Assembly (NCBI GenBank): GCA_039916225.1 | Contig: JBDSLU010000447.1 | Span: forward strand, 1-7,288 | Direction: 5' to 3' | Length of the DNA: 7,288 nt | From: JBDSLU01 sp039916225 | Lineage (GTDB): Bacteria; Acidobacteriota; Vicinamibacteria; Vicinamibacterales; Vicinamibacteraceae | Part shown: positions 1 to 5,372 of the stretch, piece by piece | How the letters are laid out: each line of letters opens with the position of its first letter | Numbering within the stretch: position 1 is the stretch's first letter | The notes under the pieces: model-generated | Seen by the model: the letters and a program-made list of their open reading frames with translations, nothing else | Database searches by the model: none | What the model was told of the DNA's origin: nothing | Translations under genes and position numbers: made by a program

Positions 1-416
1 ACGTCCCAGCGCAGCACGACGACGGCCTGGAAGCAGGCTTCGGGCGCGACCTTGCCCCGTTGCCACGATCGGCCGATGGGTTTGGGCCCCGGCGCGCGAT
101 AGCGCAGGGCGAGGTTCGGTCGCGAGCCGCGGCGGGCCGACCACGTGGTGACGAGCCGGCGGTCGCTGGCCAGCGCCGCGGCGACGACTGTCTCGGCGGT
201 CGGCAAATCGGGGTAGGTCGACGCCGCCGAGATGTCCGACTGCTGGCGTAGCCGGTCGGCCAGCTGCCGGTTCGTCTTGCCGACGTGACGCTCGACAGTG
301 TGCCCGCCGCAGCGCTCGTCGGCCAGCAGATCGCGCCGGGGAGCCTGCGCCCCGAGGTGAGCCACGGGCAACGACGTGAAAAGCGCGACGAGGAGCGCGA
401 GCATCCGCACCGCCAT
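1..416 (-). CDS. Secreted RNase A-like (CdiA-CT type) protein, 3' end beyond the window
   Basis: Only the first 138 codons are inside the window, read from an ATG at 416 towards position 1. Residues 1-23 look like a Sec signal peptide: Arg4, then a Leu/Ala/Val core, with cleavage plausible after LGA (23) or AQA (25). The mature part opens with the block GGHTVERHVGKT (37-48), followed by a helix-like QLADRL, an AST motif (65-67) and TAETVVAAAL (73-82). This is the pattern I know from the bacterial CdiA-CT RNase A domain, a toxin fold related to pancreatic RNase A. His39 is the likely catalytic histidine. The C-terminal Thr/Tyr part of the active site described for the Yersinia kristensenii toxin would lie outside the window. 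Two cysteines (36, 128) could pair after export. A second in-frame ATG at 404 gives a shorter signal peptide without Arg4. Any immunity gene would have to be beyond the left edge. Function by family resemblance only. Confidence 0.8.
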   Translation of the reverse strand, partial: MAVRMLALLVALFTSLPVAHLGAQAPRRDLLADERCGGHTVERHVGKTNRQLADRLRQQSDISAASTYPDLPTAETVVAAALASDRRLVTTWSARRGSRPNLALRYRAPGPKPIGRSWQRGKVAPEACFQAVVVLRWD

Positions 417-422
417 ATGCTA
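417..422 (-). promoter_or_regulatory. -10-like TAGCAT box abutting the RNase A-like start
   Basis: On the minus strand the sequence GATAGCAT directly precedes the ATG at 416. The TANNNT form matches boxes seen before three other genes here. A start of transcription 6-8 nt downstream would fall inside the first codons. It would place the second ATG (404) behind a very short leader, so this box bears on which start is used. No convincing -35 hexamer is visible. Confidence 0.35.
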
Positions 423-495
423 TCCGACGGCCGCGCCCGCCGCCCGTCGCCTCGCCATCCGCTCGCTCCCCGAACAAACACCGGCGCGGATGCGA

Positions 496-501
496 TAAGC
501 T
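496..501 (+). promoter_or_regulatory. -10-like TAAGCT box upstream of the NIPSNAP gene
   Basis: GATAAGCT ends 8 nt before the GTG at 510. That spacing suits a -10 element of a leaderless or nearly leaderless transcript. No Shine-Dalgarno sequence is present. The -35 region is poor; the only hint is ACA within the short A-rich stretch at about 473-480. It could drive the whole run from the NIPSNAP gene through the GNAT gene, because no similar box is seen before the intervening starts. Confidence 0.45.
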
Positions 502-509
502 GTCCGGCC

Positions 510-1334
510 GTGGACCGCCGTCATTTCCTGTCGACCGCAATAGCCGCCCCCCTCATGACCAGCCTGTCGAGCCCCTCTGCTTCCCCGCATGATGCGCCGC
601 AGGGCGGCGGCGCGGCGCCTGCGCCCGCCGCGCCGAGTTTCTACGTCTGGCAGCACTACTCGCTGCGGACCGGCCAGCCGCGGCGCATGGGCGAGTACTT
701 CGCCAAGGCGCGGGTGCCGGCGCTGACCAAGGCCGGCGCCGGCCCGGTCGGCGTCTTCGAGCCGATCGCCGGCCCGCCCCAGCCCAGCGTGTTCTCGCTG
801 ACACCGTTCGCGTCGGCGGCCTCGTTCCTGTCGCTCGAGGACACGCTGGCCAAGGACGCCGACTACCAGGCCGCCGCCGCGCCGTACCTGGACGCGACCG
901 CCGCCGACCCGGCCTACGTCCGCCAGGAGACCTGGCTGCTGCAGGCCTTCCCGACCTTCCCCGGCGTCGAGCTGCCGGCCCAGACCGCGGCCAAGGCGCC
1001 GCGCATCTTCGAGCTGCGCATCTACGAGAGCCCGAGCGAGAAGGCGCATCTGAAGAAGGTCGAGATGTTCGAGAAGCTCGGCGAGATCGCCATCTTCAAG
1101 CGCACCGGCCTGACGCCGGTGTTTTTCGCGCGCATGATCGCCGGCCCGAAGATGCCGTGCCTCGCCTACATGCTGGTGCACGATTCGCTGGCGGCGCGCG
1201 ACAAGAACTGGAGCGCCTTCGTCAGCGATCCCGAGTGGCGCAAGGTCGCGCAGACGCCCGGCTTCGCCGACGCCGACATCGTGTCCAACATCACCACCTG
1301 GCTCCTGCGGCCGTCGGCGGCGTCGCAGATCTGA
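510..1334 (+). CDS. Tat-exported tandem NIPSNAP-domain protein
   Basis: A 274-residue protein starting at GTG. This start is chosen because it puts DRRHFLSTAIAAPL at the very N-terminus, a twin-arginine (RR-x-FL) signal. The reading frame stays open further upstream, but that part would overlap the divergent gene and bury the signal. An Ala/Pro/Gly-rich linker (about 18-42) leads into two ferredoxin-like NIPSNAP repeats. The first (about 43-148, starting FYVWQHYSLRTGQ) is diverged. The second (about 166-268) is clear: FELRIYESPSEKAHLKKVEMF, then GLTPVFFARMIAGP, then a SDPEWRKV segment and a final ITTWLLRP strand. Exported NIPSNAP proteins with this double layout are typically listed as family members without a known reaction, so the biochemical role is open. 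Export and folding before transport suggest a periplasmic, possibly cofactor-containing protein. Sixty bases separate it from the dehydratase gene, so co-transcription is plausible. Confidence 0.85.
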   Translation: MDRRHFLSTAIAAPLMTSLSSPSASPHDAPQGGGAAPAPAAPSFYVWQHYSLRTGQPRRMGEYFAKARVPALTKAGAGPVGVFEPIAGPPQPSVFSLTPFASAASFLSLEDTLAKDADYQAAAAPYLDATAADPAYVRQETWLLQAFPTFPGVELPAQTAAKAPRIFELRIYESPSEKAHLKKVEMFEKLGEIAIFKRTGLTPVFFARMIAGPKMPCLAYMLVHDSLAARDKNWSAFVSDPEWRKVAQTPGFADADIVSNITTWLLRPSAASQI

Positions 1335-1394
1335 GCTGCGCGCATCCGCGTCTGCCCCGTTCCCGCGTCTCCCGTTTCACGCTCACGGATTCAC

Positions 1395-2288
1395 ATGCGA
1401 CTGTTCCAAGTTCTCGATGCGCAGGGCCGACTGTGCCCCGGCACTCTCGCTGGCGGCCGCGCCGAGGTCGCCACCGGCGGCCAGGCCGGCTTCTCCTCGA
1501 CCCTCGATCTGCTGACCGCGGTCGACCGCGACGGGCTCGATCTCGCCGGCTGGTTCGATGAGCAGCGGCGCAGCGGCACCACCGTGACGGTCGACTGGGC
1601 CGCGTTGGAGCGGGTCGGCCGAGCCGACGGCTACGCCCTGACCATTCCGATCGTGCCGCCGGAAGTGTGGGGCGCCGGCGTCACCTATCGCCGCAGCGCC
1701 GACTTCCGCGAGGAAGGTCTCGGCATCTACGACAAGATCTACGAGGCGCCACGGCCCGAGCTGTTCTTCAAGGCCACGGCATCGCGCTCCGTCGGCCCGC
1801 ACGCCGCGATCGGCCGGCGCAAGGACAGCGCCTTCACCGCCGCCGAGCCCGAGGTCTGCGTCATCGTCTCGCACGGCGGCGCCATTCTCGGCTACACGCT
1901 GGCCAACGACGTCTCGGCGTGGGACATCGAGCGTGACAACCCGCTCTACCTGCCGCAGTCGAAGGTGTACGACGGCTGCTTCTCGTGTGGGCCGACCATC
2001 GTCACGCCGGACGAGGTCGCCGACCCCTACGCCATCGACGTCACGATGGTCGTGTCGCGCGGCACGACCGAAGTGTTCAAGGGCAGCGCCAGCACCGGCC
2101 AGTTGAAGCGCAAGCTGCCGGACCTGGTCGAGTGGCTGCGCAAGTCGAACAACGTCCCGACGGGCACCGTGCTCTCGACGGGCACCGGCATCATCCAGCC
2201 GCTCGGGTCGGGCCTCGAGCCCGGCGACATCGTGACGATCAGCTCGCCGCAGCTCGGAACGCTGAGCAATCCGGTGGCGTTCGTCTAG
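1395..2288 (+). CDS. FAH-family 2-keto-3-deoxy-D-arabinonate dehydratase-like enzyme
   Basis: A 297-residue fumarylacetoacetate-hydrolase-fold protein. It has the conserved core PPEVWGAGVTYRRS (88-101), then RPELFFKAT (120-128), then EPE (151-153) and GYTLANDVS (166-174), then NPLYLPQSKVYDGCFSCGP (182-200). Glu151, Glu153 and Asp172 have the E-x-E-x18-D arrangement of the metal site. As I recall it, this is the spacing in the Sulfolobus ketodeoxyarabinonate dehydratase, which is also about 298 residues long. By family the enzyme removes water from 2-keto-3-deoxy-pentonate to give 2-ketoglutarate semialdehyde, using Mg2+, in the cytoplasm. The aldehyde dehydrogenase at 3632 would oxidise that product, which supports the assignment. 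Other FAH enzymes (acylpyruvases, 2-keto-3-deoxy-fuconate enzymes) are alternatives for the exact substrate. No Shine-Dalgarno sequence and no TANNNT box precede the ATG, and the 60-bp leader is pyrimidine-rich. Confidence 0.85.
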   Translation: MRLFQVLDAQGRLCPGTLAGGRAEVATGGQAGFSSTLDLLTAVDRDGLDLAGWFDEQRRSGTTVTVDWAALERVGRADGYALTIPIVPPEVWGAGVTYRRSADFREEGLGIYDKIYEAPRPELFFKATASRSVGPHAAIGRRKDSAFTAAEPEVCVIVSHGGAILGYTLANDVSAWDIERDNPLYLPQSKVYDGCFSCGPTIVTPDEVADPYAIDVTMVVSRGTTEVFKGSASTGQLKRKLPDLVEWLRKSNNVPTGTVLSTGTGIIQPLGSGLEPGDIVTISSPQLGTLSNPVAFV

Positions 2289-2291
2289 CGC

Positions 2292-3092
2292 GTGGACGTG
2301 GCGGGCCCGCCGCGTGGCACGCCAGCGGGGGCCGGTCCGGGTCGCGCCCGGCGGCGCCCGTTCCTCACCGCCCGCTGGGAGCACCTCGTGCTCCTCAACT
2401 ACGCCTGCCCCGCCGCACTGCTCGCGCCGCTCGTGCCCGCCGGGACGACGCTCGATGCCTGGCAGGGCCAGACGCTCGTCAGCCTCGTCGGCTTCCGGTT
2501 CGAGGACACGCGCCTCGCCGGCATCCCGATTCCGGGCCACCGCAGCTTCGACGAGGTGAACCTGCGCTTCTACGTGCGGCGAACCGCGCTCGACGGCAGC
2601 GTGCGGCGCGCTGTCGTGTTCATCCGCGAGCTGGTGCCACGCCTGGCCATCGCCACGATCGCGCGGTGGCTCTACAACGAACCGTACCTGTCGGTGCCGA
2701 TGGGCCACGCCATCGATCTCGATCCGCGGACCGGCGGCGCCGTCGCCTATCGCTGGCGGCATCGCGGCCAGCGGTTCACCATCGGGGCCAGCGTCAGCGG
2801 ACCGGCGCAGGCGTTGGTGCCGGGCTCGGAAGCCGAGTTCATCACCGAGCACTACTGGGGCTACACGCGCCAGCGCGACGGCGGCACGCTCGAATACGAG
2901 GTGATTCACCCGCGCTGGGCGGTGTGGGCGGCGGACAGCGCGCGCTTCGAAGGCGCCGCGGATCGCCTCTACGGGCCGGACTTCGCCCACCTCTTGTCGG
3001 GAGCGCCGCAGTCGGCCTTCGTCGCCGTCGGCTCGCCGGTCTCGGTGTTTCGCGGCACGCGGCTGGATCTGTCAGCCCCTCGCGGGCAATGA
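2292..3092 (+). CDS. DUF2071 (YqjF-like, COG3361) family protein
   Basis: A 266-residue soluble protein starting at GTG, 3 nt after the stop of the dehydratase gene. Only a GTG 6 nt later offers another start before the conserved domain. Residues 1-23 are a low-complexity Gly/Pro/Ala/Arg extension. The domain then runs from ARWEHLVLLNY (27-37) through LAPLVPAGTTLD (44-55), GQTLVSLVGFRFEDTR (59-74) and HRSFDEVNLRFYVR (83-96), then ELVPRL (113-118) and TEHYWGYTRQ (185-194). These blocks are those of the DUF2071 family, which has an acetoacetate-decarboxylase-like fold but no established reaction for most members. The aromatic EHYWGYT block is the usual signature. Its near-contiguity with the dehydratase and GNAT genes shows shared transcription, not shared function. 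No catalytic residue can be assigned from the sequence alone. Confidence 0.82.
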   Translation: MDVAGPPRGTPAGAGPGRARRRPFLTARWEHLVLLNYACPAALLAPLVPAGTTLDAWQGQTLVSLVGFRFEDTRLAGIPIPGHRSFDEVNLRFYVRRTALDGSVRRAVVFIRELVPRLAIATIARWLYNEPYLSVPMGHAIDLDPRTGGAVAYRWRHRGQRFTIGASVSGPAQALVPGSEAEFITEHYWGYTRQRDGGTLEYEVIHPRWAVWAADSARFEGAADRLYGPDFAHLLSGAPQSAFVAVGSPVSVFRGTRLDLSAPRGQ

Positions 3093-3099
3093 TTTCGCG

Positions 3100-3588
3100 A
3101 TGAGCGAGCCAGCCCCCGCGCCGCGCACCGAGCAGCGCGACGGTTACACCGCGTCGAGCGATCCGGCCCGCCTCGACGTCGACGCCATCCACACGTTCCT
3201 CACCGCCTGCTACTGGTCGACGGGCATCCCGCGCGAGACCGTCGCCCGGGCCCTCGCCCATTCGCTGGGCTTCGGCCTCTACGCGCCAGACGGCGCGCAG
3301 GTGGGGTTCGTGCGCGCGGTGACCGATCACGCGACGTTCGCCTACCTGTGCGACGTCTACGTGCTCGACGCCCACCGCGGCCGCGGCCTCGGCGAATGGC
3401 TGGTCGGCTTCGCCCTGGACGATCCGGCGCTCCGGAATCTGCGCCGGCTCATCCTGGCAACGCGCGATGCGCACGGCCTCTACGCCAAGTTCGGCTTCAC
3501 GGCCCCGAAGTGGGCCAACGCCTACATGGACATCGTCAGGCCGGACATCTACCTGGCGCCGGTGGAGCCCCGCCAGGGCGCCGAATAG
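3100..3588 (+). CDS. GNAT family N-acetyltransferase
   Basis: A 162-residue single-domain acetyltransferase beginning 7 nt after the DUF2071 stop. The acetyl-CoA-binding motif is seen at 85-98: strand DVYVLDA followed by the pyrophosphate loop HRGRGLG (92-98) and the helix EWLVGFAL. The strand RLILATRDAHGLYAKFGF (116-133) is the usual motif B with the tyrosine and GF end typical of GNATs. It transfers acetyl from acetyl-CoA to an amine, but the acceptor cannot be read from sequence; small molecules or protein N-termini are both possible. The segment TDHATFAYLCDVYVL resembles a widespread group of uncharacterised stand-alone GNATs. It probably shares a transcript with the two genes before it. 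No Shine-Dalgarno sequence is evident. Confidence 0.88.
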   Translation: MSEPAPAPRTEQRDGYTASSDPARLDVDAIHTFLTACYWSTGIPRETVARALAHSLGFGLYAPDGAQVGFVRAVTDHATFAYLCDVYVLDAHRGRGLGEWLVGFALDDPALRNLRRLILATRDAHGLYAKFGFTAPKWANAYMDIVRPDIYLAPVEPRQGAE

Positions 3589-3589
3589 G

Positions 3590-3599
3590 CGCGATCGCG
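3590..3599. repeat. 10-bp palindrome CGCGATCGCG
   Basis: A perfect palindrome immediately after the GNAT stop codon and about 20 bp upstream of the ALDH -10-like box. Its position would suit an operator or the base of a weak hairpin. In DNA this GC-rich it may also be chance. Confidence 0.25.
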
Positions 3600-3619
3600 A
3601 ACTAAACGCGCGGGTCGGA

Positions 3620-3625
3620 TAGAAT
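3620..3625 (+). promoter_or_regulatory. -10 box TAGAAT of the aldehyde dehydrogenase gene
   Basis: TAGAAT (5 of 6 to TATAAT), preceded by GA, ends 6 nt before the ATG at 3632. Transcription starting 6-7 nt downstream would begin at or next to the initiation codon, so the mRNA would be leaderless. This matches the absence of any Shine-Dalgarno sequence. The -35 region at normal spacing is weak. It suggests the dehydrogenase has a promoter separate from the upstream run. Confidence 0.55.
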
Positions 3626-3631
3626 CACCGG

Positions 3632-5098
3632 ATGCCTACGGCAACGGCCCCGACCACCTATCTCAACTTCATCGATGGCGAATGGCGCGCGACCGCCAGC
3701 GGACGCACCTTCGAGAACATCAACCCGGCCGACACGCGTGACGTCGTCGGGCTGCTCCAGGACTCCGATGCTGCCGACGTCGACGCAGCAGTCCAGGCGG
3801 CTCACAAGGCGTTTCCCGGCTGGGCGTCCATGCCGGCGCCGGCGCGCGGCAAGATTCTCCTGAAGGCCGCCGCCATTCTCGAGAGCCGCATCGCCGAGAT
3901 GGGCGACCTGCTGGCTCGCGAGGAAGGCAAGACGATCGGCGAAGCCAAGGGCGAGGTGACGCGCGCGGTGCGCATCCTCGAATATTTCGGCGGCGAAGGC
4001 GCCCGCCTCTCCGGCCAGACGATCCCGTCCGAGCGGCCGCGCGTGTTCATGTACACGATCCGGCAGCCGCTGGGCGTGGTGGCGCTGATCGCGCCGTGGA
4101 ACTTCCCCATCGCCATCCCGACCTGGAAGATGGCGCCGGCGCTCGTCTCGGGTAACGCGGTCGTCTTCAAGCCGGCCTCGCAGGCGCCGCTGACGTCGCT
4201 CGAACTGGTCAGGATCCTCGAGCAGGCGGGCATCCCCAAGGGTGTCCTCAACCTCGTCACCGGCTCCGGCTCGAAGGTCGGCACGCCGCTCGTCGCGCAT
4301 CCGCTGGTCAAGGCCATCTCGTTCACCGGGTCAGATGGCGTCGGCAAGGGCATCGCCGCGGTTGGCGCGGAGCGCCTGGCCCGCGTCCAGCTCGAGATGG
4401 GCGGCAAGAACCCGACCATCGTGCTGGCCGACGCCGACATGGACGTGGCCGTCGACTGCGTGCTGAACGCCGCGTTCTTTTCGACCGGGCAGCGCTGCAC
4501 CGCGACCAGCCGCGCCATCGTCGAGAAGGGCGCCGTGCAGCCGTTCGTCGAACGCCTGATCGCCCGCGCCGAGAAGCTGAAGATCGGCGACCCGCGCGAC
4601 CCGACGACGGAGCTCGGGCCGGCCATCGACGAGAAGCAGCTCAAGACCACGCTGCGCTATCTCGACCTCGGCAAACAGGAAGGTGCGACGCTCGTGCACG
4701 GCGGCGAGCGGCTCTCCGACGGGCCGCACGCGCACGGCTGGTTCAGCCGCCCGGCGATCATGACCGGCGTAGCGTCGCGGTCGAAGCTGGGGCAGGACGA
4801 AGTCTTCGGGCCGCTCCTCGGCATCATCGAGGCCAAGGACTACGAAGACGCAGTGGCCTTGGCCAACGATGTCCGCTTCGGCCTGTCGGCGTCGATCTGC
4901 ACGACCAACATCAGCCGCGCCCTCGACTACGTCCAACGCGCCGAGGCCGGCATGGTGATGGTCAACCTGCCGTCGGCCGGCGTCGAGTACCAGATCCCGT
5001 TTGGCGGCACGAAGGAATCGAGCAGCGGCTGGCGCGAACAGGGTCCGGCCGCGACGCAGTTCTTCACCGAGAGCAAGTCCGTCTACATGAAGTACTGA
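3632..5098 (+). CDS. NAD(P)+ aldehyde dehydrogenase, probable 2-ketoglutarate semialdehyde dehydrogenase
   Basis: A full-length (488-residue) class-3-fold aldehyde dehydrogenase with every key residue in place. Asn157 is in APWNFP, Lys180 in FKPAS binds cofactor, and FTGS (231-234) is the nucleotide-binding turn. Glu255 in LEMGGKN is the general base, Cys289 in TGQRCTA the nucleophile, and EVFGP (390-394) follows. It oxidises an aldehyde to the acid with NAD+ or NADP+ in the cytoplasm. The subfamily features, chiefly WKMAPALVSGNAVVFKP and the C-terminal FGGTKESSSG followed by REQG and a FFTESKSVY tail, resemble 2,5-dioxopentanoate (ketoglutarate semialdehyde) dehydrogenases. The neighbouring ketodeoxy-pentonate dehydratase would make exactly that substrate. 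Succinate-semialdehyde or other dehydrogenases of the same family remain possible. The start is set by the TAGAAT box 6 nt upstream and by good alignment of the N-terminus (NFIDGEW) with the family. Confidence 0.9.
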   Translation: MPTATAPTTYLNFIDGEWRATASGRTFENINPADTRDVVGLLQDSDAADVDAAVQAAHKAFPGWASMPAPARGKILLKAAAILESRIAEMGDLLAREEGKTIGEAKGEVTRAVRILEYFGGEGARLSGQTIPSERPRVFMYTIRQPLGVVALIAPWNFPIAIPTWKMAPALVSGNAVVFKPASQAPLTSLELVRILEQAGIPKGVLNLVTGSGSKVGTPLVAHPLVKAISFTGSDGVGKGIAAVGAERLARVQLEMGGKNPTIVLADADMDVAVDCVLNAAFFSTGQRCTATSRAIVEKGAVQPFVERLIARAEKLKIGDPRDPTTELGPAIDEKQLKTTLRYLDLGKQEGATLVHGGERLSDGPHAHGWFSRPAIMTGVASRSKLGQDEVFGPLLGIIEAKDYEDAVALANDVRFGLSASICTTNISRALDYVQRAEAGMVMVNLPSAGVEYQIPFGGTKESSSGWREQGPAATQFFTESKSVYMKY

Positions 5099-5112
5099 CC
5101 GTCTCGCACCGT

Positions 5113-5145
5113 CCGGCCGGTGATTGCCTTGGCGATCACCGCCGG
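5113..5145. terminator. Strong CUUG-capped hairpin after the ALDH gene
   Basis: A stem of ten pairs (5118-5127 with 5132-5141, one T·G wobble) is closed by the tetraloop CTTG. It continues after one bulged C (5117) with four further pairs (5113-5116 with 5142-5145). It begins 14 nt after the ALDH stop. No T-tract follows on either strand, so it is not a classical intrinsic terminator. It may be a U-tract-less terminator or a 3'-end stabiliser. Confidence 0.5.
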
Positions 5146-5267
5146 ATGGGCGCCCGCGCGGTCATGCGCGTTTCCTCGTGGCGAACGCCCGCGCGGCGGC
5201 ACGGGCATCCCTTCCACGCAAGAGCGTCCCGGATCCCGTAAGGAATACTCGCACCGCTCTAAGCGGC

Positions 5268-5291
5268 GCTCGGTCTGCAGATCGACCGAGC
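5268..5291. repeat. 8-bp inverted repeat GCTCGGTC / GACCGAGC
   Basis: The arms at 5268-5275 and 5284-5291 are exact reverse complements around an 8-base spacer. It sits midway in the convergent intergenic region. It could be a transcript hairpin for either strand or a dyad protein-binding site. It has no T-tract. Confidence 0.4.
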
Positions 5292-5342
5292 CGCGGTTTG
5301 GCGAGCCGCTCACGACGAGGGTTCCGCCGCTCACGCTACCGA

Positions 5343-5372
5343 CGACGATCGCGGACTAGCGCGCGATCGTCG
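5343..5372 (-). terminator. 11-bp stem-loop spanning the stop codon of the membrane-protein gene
   Basis: CGACGATCGCG (5343-5353) and CGCGATCGTCG (5362-5372) are perfect reverse complements around an 8-base loop. The loop contains the TAG stop (5358-5356 on the minus strand). In the minus-strand mRNA the hairpin would close over the stop codon. No T-run follows, so termination would be atypical; a role in mRNA 3'-end protection is an alternative. Confidence 0.45.

Larger units (their letters stand above)
5099..5355. other. Convergent intergenic region rich in inverted and direct repeats
   Basis: These 257 bases lie between two converging genes, and I see no credible gene in them; the open frames show no recognisable domain. 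Besides the CTTG hairpin the region holds an 11-bp direct repeat CGCCCGCGCGG (5151-5161, 5186-5196). It also has a small hairpin CCGCT-CTA-AGCGG (5254-5266), an 8-bp perfect inverted repeat (5268-5291) and a 10-bp direct repeat GCCGCTCACG (5305-5314, 5326-5335). Together they look like transcription-end structures serving both strands. Confidence 0.5.

Noticed and set aside
285..509. Upstream extension of the NIPSNAP frame
   Set aside because: It would overlap the divergent RNase A-like gene and hide the twin-arginine signal that fits exactly at the GTG at 510.
1383..2990. A 535-codon open frame on the minus strand opposite the dehydratase and DUF2071 genes
   Set aside because: Its product is Arg/Ala/Gly/Asp-rich with no domain. 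It mirrors two well-recognised plus-strand genes and is the usual antisense shadow of GC-rich codon bias.
1985..3103. A 372-codon plus-strand open frame overlapping two genes
   Set aside because: Arg/Ala/Pro-rich low-complexity product in the shifted frame of conserved proteins.
5083..5359. Short open frames on both strands in the convergent gap
   Set aside because: No recognisable domain, no start signal, and they contain the repeat structures; best treated as intergenic.
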